The notes beneath the pieces were generated by a model. The model searched no databases, was not told where the DNA came from, and saw only the letters and a list, made by a program, of their open reading frames with translations. The translations under genes were made by a program, and so were the position numbers. Of a DNA stretch of 64,000 bases, positions 1 to 11,200 are shown in pieces. Each line of letters begins with the position of its first letter. Positions within the stretch are counted from its first letter, which is position 1. The DNA is from Trifolium pratense (lineage: Eukaryota > Streptophyta > Magnoliopsida > Fabales > Fabaceae), in NCBI RefSeq assembly GCF_020283565.1, contig NC_060063.1:43050856-43114855 (forward strand), in the 5' to 3' direction.

Positions 1-1468
1 CATACCTGGCGGGAGAGAAAAAGAAGTGCTGACTGGATGGGTTATAGCTTCTCTATGAATTCTAAGAAGTGCTGAAAGTTTCCTCTTTAATGACATTTCC
101 GGGACTTACATGCTTATAAATATTCACGTAACTTTGTAGTTTTTTTTCTTCTGTTGAGCGCTAGCCCTCTTTTTCTAACAAAAAAAGAGTCGCTCATTCT
201 CTAAAGAGAGTTTTGTAGGTTTACCTCAAAATCTTTACCTCAAAAGAGGCTTAAACAAAATAAATAATAATTCAATTTTATTTTTCTGATCCATAAATAG
301 AGATATTTAACTACTAGCCTAGTTTTTTTTTTTGTTTGAAAACTTTTTGAAGCAAAATTAAATCACTATCTCCTCCATTTCATTCTCTCTTTTTTTTTTG
401 TCAAGTGCTCCATTTTATTGTTTTTTCATTTATGACTTGGTTTTCTTAATTACATTGCATTAAGAAATTTCTAGACAGTTGACACCAAGGTGTACTATTA
501 CTTTTATTAATTTTCTTGATTAATAAAAGCAACATTTGAATATTGTTATTGACAGCTAGGATGAAAAGTAATATATTATAAGAAAATTGAGTGTCATTTT
601 CGTTGAAAATGGTTGGTGAGTTTCCCTCTGAAAAATAACACCTAAGCCAACCTCTAATAAAAGTCCAAACTTTCACTTCACATCAGTTGATATTTATTTT
701 CCTTCCTTCCAGGAAAAGTAGTTGATCTAATTCTCCAATAACATATAGGATCCTTCACATTGCTCTGTGTGCCGCCTAACAAATGATGATTAATGCGGTA
801 TTTAAAATAAGTATTCGCCGTCTTGATGATGATAGTTCAGTTGATAGGAATATTGCATGTAATATATAAGGCTGAGTTTTGAATTTTGATACTCTCGCTA
901 TTTTACTTTAAAAGAATAAAATTTTAACCACTAAACTACTTGACAATAAAAGAAATATTTGTCTATTTAGAATATAACCACACGGTCTCGGTGAACATAT
1001 TGCGTGTGTTATGCATGACTGAAGTTCGAAAAGTCATTGGACTATTGATAAAAAGAAATTATAGTCACACCAATATGTTGCATTTAGAAAGTAGCGAACT
1101 AAAATGGTATTTCAATAAAAAGAAATATTCATATTTAATGTTTAACATGTTAGATTAATTCCATTAAAAGAAAATCTACGTAGGGAGGAAAAATATAGCC
1201 GCACCAAGAAGAAAGTACATATAATTGCAAAAAATTGATCTAAAAGTTGAACAAAATTTATCAAATTCTTTTTATCTATTTTCTTATACTAATTTTTTGA
1301 CACATTTTTCTGATAATTATTAAGAACGGGAGTATATGTCAAAATAATTTATCAAAGTGGGAAATAATTAAGAGACGATAATAATGTTTGCCATGATTGA
1401 AGGTTAATTGTCAACGATTATTATTAGTATTATTTTTGCACCAAACTTAACCATTAGGTTATGTGATT
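1..1468. other. Intergenic, no gene supported
   Basis: AT-rich sequence with many short homopolymer runs. The open frames here are short and start or stop without any recognisable domain, splice signal or codon bias. I see no gene, RNA gene or clear transposon end before the SINE at 1478. Confidence 0.6.
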
Positions 1469-1477
1469 ACAAATAGG

Positions 1478-1619
1478 ATTTTTTTTTTTTTTTTGTCAAG
1501 TAGCTTAGTGGCTAGAAAATTCACCTTAAAGGTGAATAAGTGGAGTGTCCCGGGTTCGAACCCGGACTCCTGCACATATAGTGTGATATCCCTACCAACT
1601 GAGCTAAGCTCACAGGGAC
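1478..1619 (-). mobile_element. tRNA-derived SINE with 9-bp TSD
   Basis: Read on the minus strand, the element starts with a tRNA-like head (A-box-like TTAGCTCAGTTGGTAGG, B box GGTTCGAACCC) and ends in a poly(A) run of about 17 residues. These are the two internal RNA polymerase III promoter boxes and the tail expected of a SINE. It is flanked by a perfect 9-bp direct repeat, ACAAATAGG, at 1469-1477 and 1620-1628. The body is about 140 bp. The tRNA part is not a functional tRNA: no full cloverleaf is visible. Confidence 0.8.
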
Positions 1620-1628
1620 ACAAATAGG

Positions 1629-2294
1629 GTCTATTTATTTACTATAAAGTATAAACTATATAAAGAGATAAGGCTTGAGAGTTGAGATGAACCTTGCTTT
1701 CAGGCACAGTAGAGAATGACATGTTCACTTCTAATGTTATGTGATATCCAAGAAAAAAGGAAGTCAAGAATCTTACTAAATACAGTAAGTTAATTTTCAC
1801 TATTTGTCAATAAACAATTAAATAGTAAGTTAATTAATTATGCATAAATTGAATGAACTAATTAAGTCACTAACTTTTTTTGGTTACAACTTACAACTAA
1901 GTCACTAACTATTGAAACATATATCCGTGGGGAAAACACTAATGTGAAAAACATTATTGAAAACATAGAATATTGTAAATTTGACCAACCACATGTTGTG
2001 AAAATCAACAAAGATTGACAATTAAACTGAGCCATTGTTTCATTGTTTGCATCTGGAACAACTTTAGACCTCATATGTAAAATGAAACAACACAATCGGT
2101 ACATTATTTTTTAAGGATGAGGTTTGTCCGTAGAGTATCGTATTATTCTTAGATATCGACTTATGATTTTATTATCGCCTAATGATGAGGTTTATTTTGT
2201 TTGTCGTAATGCGTGCCTAGAAACTTTTGTGGAGTATACAGCTCATAGCTTTTAAGCTTCAAATACAGACATGACTTGGTTAAGGATGTTCTTT
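1629..2294. other. Intergenic, nothing recognised
   Basis: AT-rich. The minus-strand open frame at 1862-2104 has no recognisable domain. No repeat end seen. Confidence 0.5.
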
Positions 2295-2450
2295 TATACT
2301 TCATCTGATGCTATATATAAGAAAAAATTTAGTTTCTAGATTCATTTGTAGAATTGATGTATCTAGACAATATTATAGTCCAGATACATTTTTTCTGTAA
2401 TGAATCTAAAAAGTAAAAATTTTCTTATATATAGGACTAGATGGAGTATA
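2295..2450. mobile_element. Stowaway-like MITE (TA target)
   Basis: About 155 bp with near-matching terminal inverted repeats: TATACTTCATCTG at the left and the complement of GATGGAGTATA at the right, then TATATATAAG-type subterminal sequence. Internally it has AGATTCATT and AATGAATCTAAAAA, shared with the MITE at 9454-9607, so both belong to one family. TA dinucleotides at the ends fit the Tc1/mariner (Stowaway) type. Confidence 0.65.
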
Positions 2451-3142
2451 TTTTAAGGTGTGCGGAACTTTATGTGAAGAAAGAGGCGTTGGTGAACTTC
2501 TTGACTGATCCGCAAAAAGGAACGACACTTCGTCCAACGGATGTTCTGGTGTATGGATAGGTAGGAGGGAAACTTGCTTTGTGGATTTGACTAGAGTTTT
2601 CCTACATGTGGGACCGGAGGTTGGTGATTTTACTATGGAACGGACAACTCTCAAAACTGCTTTAAGCAAAATAGTCAAACATGAGAAAACGTATTTTGAC
2701 AATCAACATGCGTTTACATTTGCATTTGACACTTTTGGCTTCCTAGCTAGTACCAGAGGTTGTGGACCTTTTGAAAAGTGTTCAAAGGGTATGCATAGCA
2801 ATGTTATGTTCCATAGTCTATGGATTTAGTTTTTTCAAATAATTGCTTTTATACTATAAAAAAACGTTTAGTGACGCAAGTTGTTATCCGTCTACCTTTC
2901 GTTGATGTGTTATCTTTAATATATATTATATAAAATTTGCTTATAAAAAAATCCAAAGAATAAAGTTAAAGAGAGTAGAGGAACAAATACACTAAAGTTA
3001 TTTACTCATCGGTCCAAATTGACCTGTATATAGAAAAGAGAGCAACTCTTCAATTGAATATCAATAAGTCTTTACAAGAAATAAAAAATAGTTACAAGAA
3101 GAGTTCATCAAGAGGAAACAACATTTTCTACAATTGTTAGTA
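2451..3142. other. Intergenic, no gene supported
   Basis: Contains overlapping open frames on both strands at 2406-2829, with no recognisable domain and no splice context. Nothing else recognised. Confidence 0.5.
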
Positions 3143-3321
3143 GGGAGCTATTTTTGTCACCCTACTTGCTCGCCCTATTTTTACTCGCGCGCCCTATTTT
3201 TACACATCCGCTAAGTAGCGGATGTGTAAAAATCAGAAATTTTGGAAAAAAAAAAAAGCTGTCTGTTACTTAAGTCGCAGACAGTGTTTGGGTAATCAGT
3301 AGGACGGTAAAAATAACTCCC
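3143..3321. mobile_element. MITE with long perfect internal hairpin
   Basis: Ends are inverted repeats of about 23 bp (GGGAGCTATTTTTG at the left, complement of ATTTTTACC-type sequence ending AACTCCC at the right). Inside lies a perfect 17-bp inverted repeat at 3197-3213 and 3216-3232 with a 2-nt spacer. A clear TSD was not found, so the superfamily is open. Confidence 0.55.
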
Positions 3322-3525
3322 TTATTAGTAATAGGTGAGTTACTAGTGGACTAAACAATATGGGCCTCAATAACCAAAAAACTGATATGGGCCTCCATGA
3401 AATGTATGAGATAAGTGAATTCATTTCAGAAAATTCAACCAACGAAAAATACAATATCTAATAATAAAGTCAAAGTTAATAAATCATGGGAAGGATTATT
3501 AAAACTATCAAATACCACTTTAGTA

Positions 3526-3778
3526 GATGTTTTCTCTCCCCACCCCCGTGAATCTTTTATCCCCCTGAGTTTCCAATTTTGCCCTTGAAAAAACTTCGGT
3601 TCGTAGAAACCGAAGTTTTTTTTTGCCTTGAAAACAAATTTCGGTTTCTAAAAACCGAAATTTACTCTGAATTTGCACTAGAAAAAATTCGGTTTCTACA
3701 AACCGAATTTTTTTACAAGGACAAAATTAGAATATTGGGAAGTATAAAAGATTCATGGGAGGGGGAAGAGAAAACATC
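3526..3778. mobile_element. Mutator-like MITE with three nested hairpins
   Basis: A 253-bp foldback element bounded by GATGTTTTCTC and GAGAAAACATC and flanked by a perfect 9-bp TSD, ACTTTAGTA (3517-3525 and 3779-3787). The terminal inverted repeat extends with mismatches for more than 60 bp. The centre contains three successive small palindromes sharing the core TTCGGTTTCTA/AAACCGAA. A 9-bp TSD fits Mutator-like (MULE) elements. The short open frame over it is simply palindromic sequence read in frame. Confidence 0.8.
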
Positions 3779-3787
3779 ACTTTAGTA

Positions 3788-5043
3788 TCTCTAACTCAAA
3801 TATGACATTGTCGAGTCCCATTCCTTAATCCAATTGATAGCTTGTAGTAAATCATTCATCTCACCTTCCTTTACTGGCAATAAAAGGGAGTAGCTCAATG
3901 TTTTAGCTTGTATGACACCTTATACACATATTTATTCTCTTGTGGAGTTGCCTCCTAATTAAATTGGTGTTTGCTAGCAATGGCGGAGGAAGAAAATTTA
4001 TAAAGTCTGGTAAAATCTCAGTTTTAAACAAAAATTTCAGTTTTGTATTAAAATATTTCAGTTTTAAATAAAAAAAAAAAGTTTTTCTTTAAACTAACCC
4101 CTAAAAATCTCAGGTTTGCTCTAAACTAACTCCTAAAATACAAAAAAAAATTACTAGAGCCTGCCCTAGGCAAATGCCCCCGCTGGCCGGACTATAGATC
4201 GCCCATAATCAATAGTGTCGTGTGCGAGATGTGATTAGACGGTTGCGCCTTATCCAGACCACCCTTTGATTGAGATTGGGGGGTCCAGATTAAGCCGTGG
4301 ATTCATATATACTTTTTGGGATCTACACCAGCCTTAGTGGTCCATAACATTTTAACTCGATTAAAAATTATCGATATTGTTAGACTGAACATTATCTGAG
4401 TTCAATCATGAAACCTCACAGTTGTATGTGCGAATGATAAATGATGTACATGTTTATCACATTGTTTACAATTATCGGTACCAACAATAGATTATTATAA
4501 TTGGTAAGAGAGTTGAACATTTTAAAGAAGTGATAAAAAAATTAATCACTATTTCTTACTTATGAAAAAAATTGATTGAAAAATAAAAATAACTCAAATT
4601 ATATTTCCAACGGATTTTGTGACACATGAGACAGTTATACTGATTAAATAAATTTATGTGAAAAACAAAAACCAAAGTAGTTAACAAAATTACATTAATT
4701 AATCTAGTACTAATAAACAAGTGAAATTGAGTATTTTAAGATAACAAAATAAACAAATTCATTATGGGTCAATACTTTTTTCTGTTTTTTTTTTATTTTT
4801 TAATAATAATAAATAAATAAATAAATGAAAGAAAGAAAAAAAAAAGAGCCAAAATTAGGAAGAAAACAACCAAAATTTGACGTGTGAGTCTTTGAATGAA
4901 AATTCCAAATCATATACCAAACAGTTATCGTTGTACTCCCAAATCAACTTCTTCGTGTAAATTCAATTCAACAGCTCAAAACACCCAAATCAACGATCCA
5001 AAACCCTAAAACCGATCGATATTTTTCTTCTATAATTCATCAG
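3788..5043. other. Intergenic and CCX upstream region
   Basis: No coding sequence seen. The last 200 bp before the CCX 5'UTR intron are the likely promoter and 5'UTR and include AAACCCTAA telo-box-like words near 5000 and 5170, common near plant transcription starts. No definite TATA box was assigned. Confidence 0.4.
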
Positions 5044-5141
5044 GTAAGTTTCACCATTCCTCAATTTCCACGCCAATTATTTCTAATGCAAAATTTTCCC
5101 CATCAAATTCCACTTCAAATTGTCTCTATTTGAAATTTTAG
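5044..5141 (+). other. Probable 5'UTR intron of the CCX gene
   Basis: CAG|GTAAGT at 5041-5049 is a consensus donor, and a TTTTAG|GG acceptor ends at 5141, giving a 98-bp T-rich intron, a normal plant size. It lies about 95 bp upstream of the coding ATG. The alternative acceptor near 5200 is weaker. Inferred from sequence only. Confidence 0.6.
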
Positions 5142-5236
5142 GGTTTCGTTTCGCCTTCAAGCAACCGAAACCCTAAACGATTTTCAACTAATTGTGAGCT
5201 AGATTCCATTCGCGAACTATAATCGCGTTGATAAAA

Positions 5237-7192
5237 ATGAAGGCTCTGAATGGGTTATTGGGATTAAGAAGCAAAAAAATTCATGGGGTTTTCAATTGTT
5301 TGTGTGTTATGGTTGTGTTCTTCTTTTTTTACAATAGGGAAGATATAATTCGTAACCCACTTCTTAGACAATCTGCATATTTGGTTAATCATAATGGTTT
5401 ATCTCAAAATTCGATTTTGAAAGATGGGGTTTCTGTGATTCACCGTAGATTGGCTGAGATTAGTGCTAACACTTCAACTATAGATGATGACAAAGATTTG
5501 GTTGTTAATAAGCGTGGATTGTGTTTTGGATTGCTTCATCATGATGGTTATGGTAGTTCTTGTGAATTCTTAAAGGTCAATCCTCATTGCACTTCTGAAG
5601 GGTATATTGATTACTTGAGGTTTTTCTATTGTAAATGTCAAAATTTTAGGGTTCTTGGTTATCTAGTATTGGGTGTTTGGCTTGCTGCTTTGTTTTATCT
5701 CTTGGGGAATACTGCTGCGGATTATTTTTGTCCTTCGCTTGAGCATCTCTCAACGCTGTTGAAATTGCCTCCAACTGTTGCTGGCGTTGTGTTGCTTCCA
5801 CTTGGGAATGGGGCGCCGGATGTGTTTGCTAGTATAGCTTCGTTTGTTGGGACTGATACCGGTGAAGTTGGTCTTAACAGTGTGTTAGGTGGTGCTCTTT
5901 TTGTTACAACTGTTGTTGTTGGAACTGTTTCTCTTTGTGTTGCAGAGAGGGATGTTCAAATTGATCAACGGTGCTTTATACGGGATCTGAGTTTCTTTCT
6001 GTTCACTCTTTTTTCACTGCTTTTGATTTTGTTTGTTGGTAAGATTGGTATTGGGGCAGCAATTGTGTTTGTATCGATTTATGTTGTTTATGCATTCATT
6101 GTTGCTGCCAATGAGATATTGCGGAAACATGCACGGAGGTTGAAATTGGATGCCGTGACACCTATGCTTCCTGTCCAAGGAAGTGTGTTCTCGATTGGTT
6201 GTGAAGAGGATACTAGTATATATAGCTCTTTGCTTGACTTAGACATTGAGAGTGATCCTCCCCGTCTCCCTCCTTCCTTGCCTCAATGGATGTGGTCTTC
6301 AAATGTGGCAATATATTCAAACCCGACAAGTAAAATCAGTTTTTTAGAAGATGATAGGCCTTGGGGATGGAGTGATGGATCCACGGAAAACACCAGGTTG
6401 TCGTTCACTGTATCGAAGCTCTTTTTACTCATGGAGATGCCACTTGCAATTCCTAGACGCCTAACAATTCCAATGGTTAACGAGGAAGATTGGTCGAAGC
6501 CGATCGGTATAGCCAGTGCTTCATTGGCTCCCATTCTCTTGGCCTTTTTGTGGAGCACCCAAGATAATGTGAGTTCTACAAGTATTATGCTTGCTTATTG
6601 TTTTGGTATTTCTGTTGGATGCACCCTTGGTGTTCTTGCATACAAATACACAGAATCTAATCGTCCGCCGTCTCATCATTTGATTCCCTGGGTTCTTGGA
6701 GGATTTGTTATGAGCATAGTGTGGTTCTACATAATAGCAAATGAACTTGTGGCTCTGTTAGTAGCATTTGGTGTAATTTTCGGAATTAATCCATCAATTC
6801 TGGGATTAACTGTATTAGCATGGGGAAATTCAATGGGAGATTTAATGTCAAATGTTGCATTGGCATTGGATGGGCATGATGGAGTTCAGATAGCTTTATC
6901 TGGATGCTTTGCAGGTCCTATGTTCAACACACTTGTTGGTTTGGGGGTCTCGTTGCTGCTTGGTGCAGTTTCAAAGAAACCTTCTCTGTACGTGGTGCCT
7001 GAAGACGGTAGCTTATTTTACACCATGGGATTTCTTATCACAGGACTTCTATGGTCACTTGTTGTTTTACCGCGCAACAACATGCAACCCAGCAAAATGT
7101 TAGGAATGGGTCTCATTGGCCTTTATATGCTATTTCTTTCTTTCAGAGTCTGTACTTCTATGGGGATAATAACAATGGCTGGTTTAAGTTAG
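5237..7192 (+). CDS. Cation/calcium exchanger (CCX family, NCKX-like)
   Basis: A 651-aa membrane antiporter of the CaCA superfamily, predicted to exchange Ca2+ or other cations for H+, Na+ or K+ across an endomembrane or the plasma membrane. Both alpha repeats carry the signature ion-binding motifs: [10 protein letters not shown] at residues 190-199 and [10 protein letters not shown] at 530-539 within [10 protein letters not shown]. About 12-13 hydrophobic segments are visible: one near the N-terminus (18-32), a group at 139-295, a hydrophilic loop at about 296-420, and a second group at 422-650. The gene is intronless in its coding part, and its length matches Arabidopsis CCX3/CCX4 (about 640-645 aa). 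The start is the ATG at 5237; the frame is open three codons further upstream but only from a TTG. AATAAA near 7424 may be the polyadenylation signal. Transported ions and orthology are inferred from family only. Confidence 0.93.
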   Translation: MKALNGLLGLRSKKIHGVFNCLCVMVVFFFFYNREDIIRNPLLRQSAYLVNHNGLSQNSILKDGVSVIHRRLAEISANTSTIDDDKDLVVNKRGLCFGLLHHDGYGSSCEFLKVNPHCTSEGYIDYLRFFYCKCQNFRVLGYLVLGVWLAALFYLLGNTAADYFCPSLEHLSTLLKLPPTVAGVVLLPLGNGAPDVFASIASFVGTDTGEVGLNSVLGGALFVTTVVVGTVSLCVAERDVQIDQRCFIRDLSFFLFTLFSLLLILFVGKIGIGAAIVFVSIYVVYAFIVAANEILRKHARRLKLDAVTPMLPVQGSVFSIGCEEDTSIYSSLLDLDIESDPPRLPPSLPQWMWSSNVAIYSNPTSKISFLEDDRPWGWSDGSTENTRLSFTVSKLFLLMEMPLAIPRRLTIPMVNEEDWSKPIGIASASLAPILLAFLWSTQDNVSSTSIMLAYCFGISVGCTLGVLAYKYTESNRPPSHHLIPWVLGGFVMSIVWFYIIANELVALLVAFGVIFGINPSILGLTVLAWGNSMGDLMSNVALALDGHDGVQIALSGCFAGPMFNTLVGLGVSLLLGAVSKKPSLYVVPEDGSLFYTMGFLITGLLWSLVVLPRNNMQPSKMLGMGLIGLYMLFLSFRVCTSMGIITMAGLS

Positions 7193-8289
7193 TCTTTTCA
7201 CGATTGATAATGGTCATTCTTTCTAGTTCTTTTTGGCCATGAACTATACTGTAATTTCTGTCGTGCAGATAGCTGATATATAGGACAACAGAAATTCTGG
7301 AAAGAAAAAAATGCTCTCGATGTATAGCATGAATGAGTTACTGGTCCAGTTGAAGATGTCATTGTTGTATATCCAAACATTTTGTTGAATATAGATAAGC
7401 TTACCACTTACCAAACCAGATTGAATAAAAATAAAAATGGCTTCAGCATTCTAGCATTCTGTTGTGATTAATCTGTTATCTTATATTTATACACATTACT
7501 TGTTTATATTTTATATACTAACATGTTGGCATTCTATTGAAAAAGTGAACTAAAACCGAACTGAATAACAATAACAAAATTCCTTAGGACATTTGCTATT
7601 TCAGCTGTCTAAAAATTTGTGTTTACTTTTGCTTTGGCCTTTAGCATAAAGAAAGGAAGCTGTCTTTAAGAAGGACACTCTTAAATTAGCAGAGGATGAA
7701 TTAGGAAATAGCTCCTGAACCAAAACAAGAGGTTCTAAAAAATTAGCTCTTCATTTTGCAAGCATATCTACACAAGCATGCTCCTCATAAAGAGTATGCT
7801 GAAACCATTGATTATAGTTTTACCTTTTTCTATAATAAATTAATGGGCTATGAAGAATTGTTCTATATAGAAGACAAACCATTTTCATGGCTCTATTTAG
7901 TGTTGCTTGTCACATTACATCTTTCAGCAACTTCGATACTGCAGAGAATCTCTGACACTTCACACTTTCATCTAAAAATAACAATTTTACCATTTAATAA
8001 TTCACAATTTGACTACTTGTCCCTCTATTCTCAGATTTTTTCCAACCCTTCTTCTTTGGACAAAAAAAGAAAAACAAAAAAAGCAAAATCTGAAAACTCT
8101 TTTCTTTTACAGTTTCCACTTTCCAGTGTGACAGTCACGTGTGCTTTGTTACCCTCTTGTCACTTTCAAGTGCTCATATGCAAAGTACAAAGTTAACCCA
8201 TTTCTCAAGTTTCCAACTTTCAACTAAAAAAACATCAAGTTTCATTTTTTTTTTTTACTCTTTAGCCATAGCCACTGTAGAAATTTCAA
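7193..8289. other. CCX 3' region and G-gamma upstream region
   Basis: The first 250 bp hold the CCX 3'UTR and polyadenylation region; the last several hundred are the promoter/5'UTR of the G-gamma gene. An open frame at 7756-8196 starts only at TTG, has no domain and is not taken as a gene. Confidence 0.5.
8136..8141. promoter_or_regulatory. G-box (CACGTG) upstream of G-gamma gene
   Basis: A CACGTG core inside GTCACGTGTG lies about 150 bp upstream of the G-gamma ATG. G-boxes bind bZIP and bHLH factors. The position is right for a promoter element; use is inferred. Confidence 0.35.
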
Positions 8290-11200
8290 ATGGATGGTGA
8301 ATACAACTTTTCTTCTATGTCCTTAACACCAAAACCTTCAATAGAGAAACTAATGAGTCCTAAGTCTCCACTTCCAGGGTTTGTTGATTTTCATGGGAAG
8401 AGGAAGCAGTTGGTTAAGATTCAAGTTTTGGAGAGAGAAATTGGTTTGCTTCAGGTATGTCTAAGATTAATCTTTTCCATTTGCTATCCAAAGTGCTTAT
8501 CTTTTGTGCCAACTTGAGAAACTCATTAGCATTAAAGGATTTCTATAACTCATTATGCAGATTGCAGACTTAAGATATCATTCTTCCTAGCACCTACACT
8601 ATATATTGATGGTTTGTCTTGAGTGTGTGACATGACACTTGTCCGTGTCGGACACCCGACACAATACTAGCACTTGTGATTATATGCAATGACTTCTATT
8701 TTCTCAAATTATTAACGATGTTTTTGTGTCGGTGCCATATCTAGCTTTCGCTTCAAGTTGGTTCCTTGTGTTACAAATGTCATTAGAAGTTTGTCCTTAC
8801 GTTATAAATTAAGTTAAATCTGTCTAAAACACCCGTGTGACACCCCAAAGTTATCCATGTGTGCGTATTTGTTAGCCACATGGACGCTTTAAATAGAAAT
8901 TTGACTAAAAAGACTAACTTATTGTGACGTTAATATTGTAATTGACCAACTTAAAAAAAATTTAAACATAATGGATCAAGTGATCAACATAAAACCTAAA
9001 ATAAACATAGGAAGTAAACGTAAATTTAGCCTAGATTTTTCTATTCCTTCTAAGTCTCATGAACATTTTGATTTAATTTGCTGGTGCAAGAAGCATCATA
9101 AGTGATTTATTTTTCATGAAGTTTGATTTAAATTATAGTCATAGTAATGACCCTCAGCTGAGATGTTCACTTTATATAATCCTCATCACATAACTTTTAT
9201 TGATACAATAATACTTTTGGTAACTTAATATAATATATATGACATTTGTGATTTGGTTGAGTTAAATACATAAAGTAATTTCTTAATTTCTTCATCAGAA
9301 GCTATACCATTTTATTGAACAAATGAGACAAATTTTCACTGTTTCATGTATATTGCTCATAGGAAGAGTTAACTTCACTAGAAGGCCTCCACCCAGCTTC
9401 TAGATGCTGCAAAGAGTAAGCCCTCCACCCTTTCATATGTAATTACTATATATTACTCTTCTGGTCATTTTTATAAGAAACAATATTCACTTTTTAGATT
9501 CATTGTATATTTAAAGTATTTAACGTATATATTATAAATCAGATACATTAGTTATTCAATGAATCTAAAAAATCAATTATTTTTTATAAAAAGGACCAGA
9601 GATAGTATATACTAATATGTTATAATTATGCTAATTTGAAAATCAACATTTTGGTCAACAGGCTTGATTCCTTTGTAGGCTCTATTTCAGATCCCTTCAC
9701 ACTCACGTATGAATTTTTAACTTTTCTCTTAATCGGTAGATTAGAGTATTAATTATTTAATTCACAAATCTTAAATAAATAATTACTACTGCATCTGATG
9801 TACAGAGGAAAGCACACAATCTCTGAATCACATTACTTCGGGAAGCAAATAAGGTACTTCATTTTGAAGTATTTCTTTCACATGCTTTCATTTCAAATTA
9901 ATCATGTTAAAGTTGTTGCTTATCATAAATAGCACAAGTTGAAGATCCTCTTGCTAGCATTGTTTAAGTTTTTATAAAAATTGATTTTTATAAATACATG
10001 ACTCTTATGAGGATATTATTATTAAGATTGTTTTTATATAAGCAACACCTTTGCTTATGCACAATCTTTTAGAAGCGTCCTACGATTTTTTGGAATTTTC
10101 TTTTAAATTCAAGTGGGGGATTGTTGGAACAAAGTTCACATTGATGTGTGAATTGAAAATAAAATTGAGTCCCATATCGGGTACTAGAACATACTAGTAT
10201 GTTGTAGCATACTAATATGTAATTTGAGGAAATAAATATATTAAGTCTCACAATTATTTATTTGATTTATGGTGATTTTATTTTCCATCAATTTGTAACC
10301 GTTAATTTATGGGAGAATAATTATATTTTATGGCTACACTAAGACTTCCTAAGGGAGTTTTTTCTATGTTCTTTTTGAGCTGATATCCATATATCATAGA
10401 ACAAGGAGTCCTTTTTACAAAAAAAATATAGATGAAGTGAGAAGGATAACAAGTAAAAGTGGCTAGAAGAAAATACTAGGTTTTTATCCTTAAAAACATA
10501 GACGAACGATAATTGATGGCTGAGTCTCCATCACCTTGCATTTAGATACTATGGCAGTAAGGCTCATACAAAGTTGTTGCTACAATTTTCCTCTGAAGGT
10601 AATTAATCTCCCACTTTGTTTTGTTTGATTGTTTCCATTGAAAGGTTATTTAAATGCTTTCTTATAGTTATAGTTCCATATATTGGACAATAAGTTAAAA
10701 TCAAACAATTTGTTTTTCTTTATGAAAACATACACGCACAAATATATATATGTTTTCCAATTCCTATAATGATTTTAATATGTTGAAGCATTTTGAGTGT
10801 AAGCTCCCGAGTGGTTAATTGAGTTAATCCAATTCTAATAATAACAATGATAATAAAGGGGGTGTTATATATATTGTATGAAAGTTTTAAGCTTCTGATT
10901 GAACCATTGCTATCTAAGGTTTTATTGGTCATGTTACGGTGTTTTTTTTATAAAGGTTCATAATTAAAGATGATTTAGAAAGAAATTTGATTCTAAATTA
11001 TGTTTTGAATATAATGGATTTTCTTTGTAGATTTTAAGTTTGATATGTCTATATTGAACTTGTTCCATTGTCTTGGTAGACTTTTAATTCTAACGAAATT
11101 ATTTGTGTATATTAGAATATTTCATAAGTTGAAGTTTTGAATAAAAGAGAAACCTTATTACTTTTAATTTGGTTTATGAGTGATAAAATTATCACTAGTT

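Noticed and set aside
1478..1619. Possible tRNA gene
   Set aside because: Has A and B boxes but no cloverleaf, and it has a poly(A) tail and TSD; it is a SINE.
3579..3785. Open frame with repeated FVETEVFF-like motif
   Set aside because: The repeat comes from the palindromes of a MITE, not from a protein.
7756..8196. 146-codon open frame between CCX and G-gamma genes
   Set aside because: Starts at TTG only, AT-rich, no domain, and it overlaps the probable G-gamma promoter.
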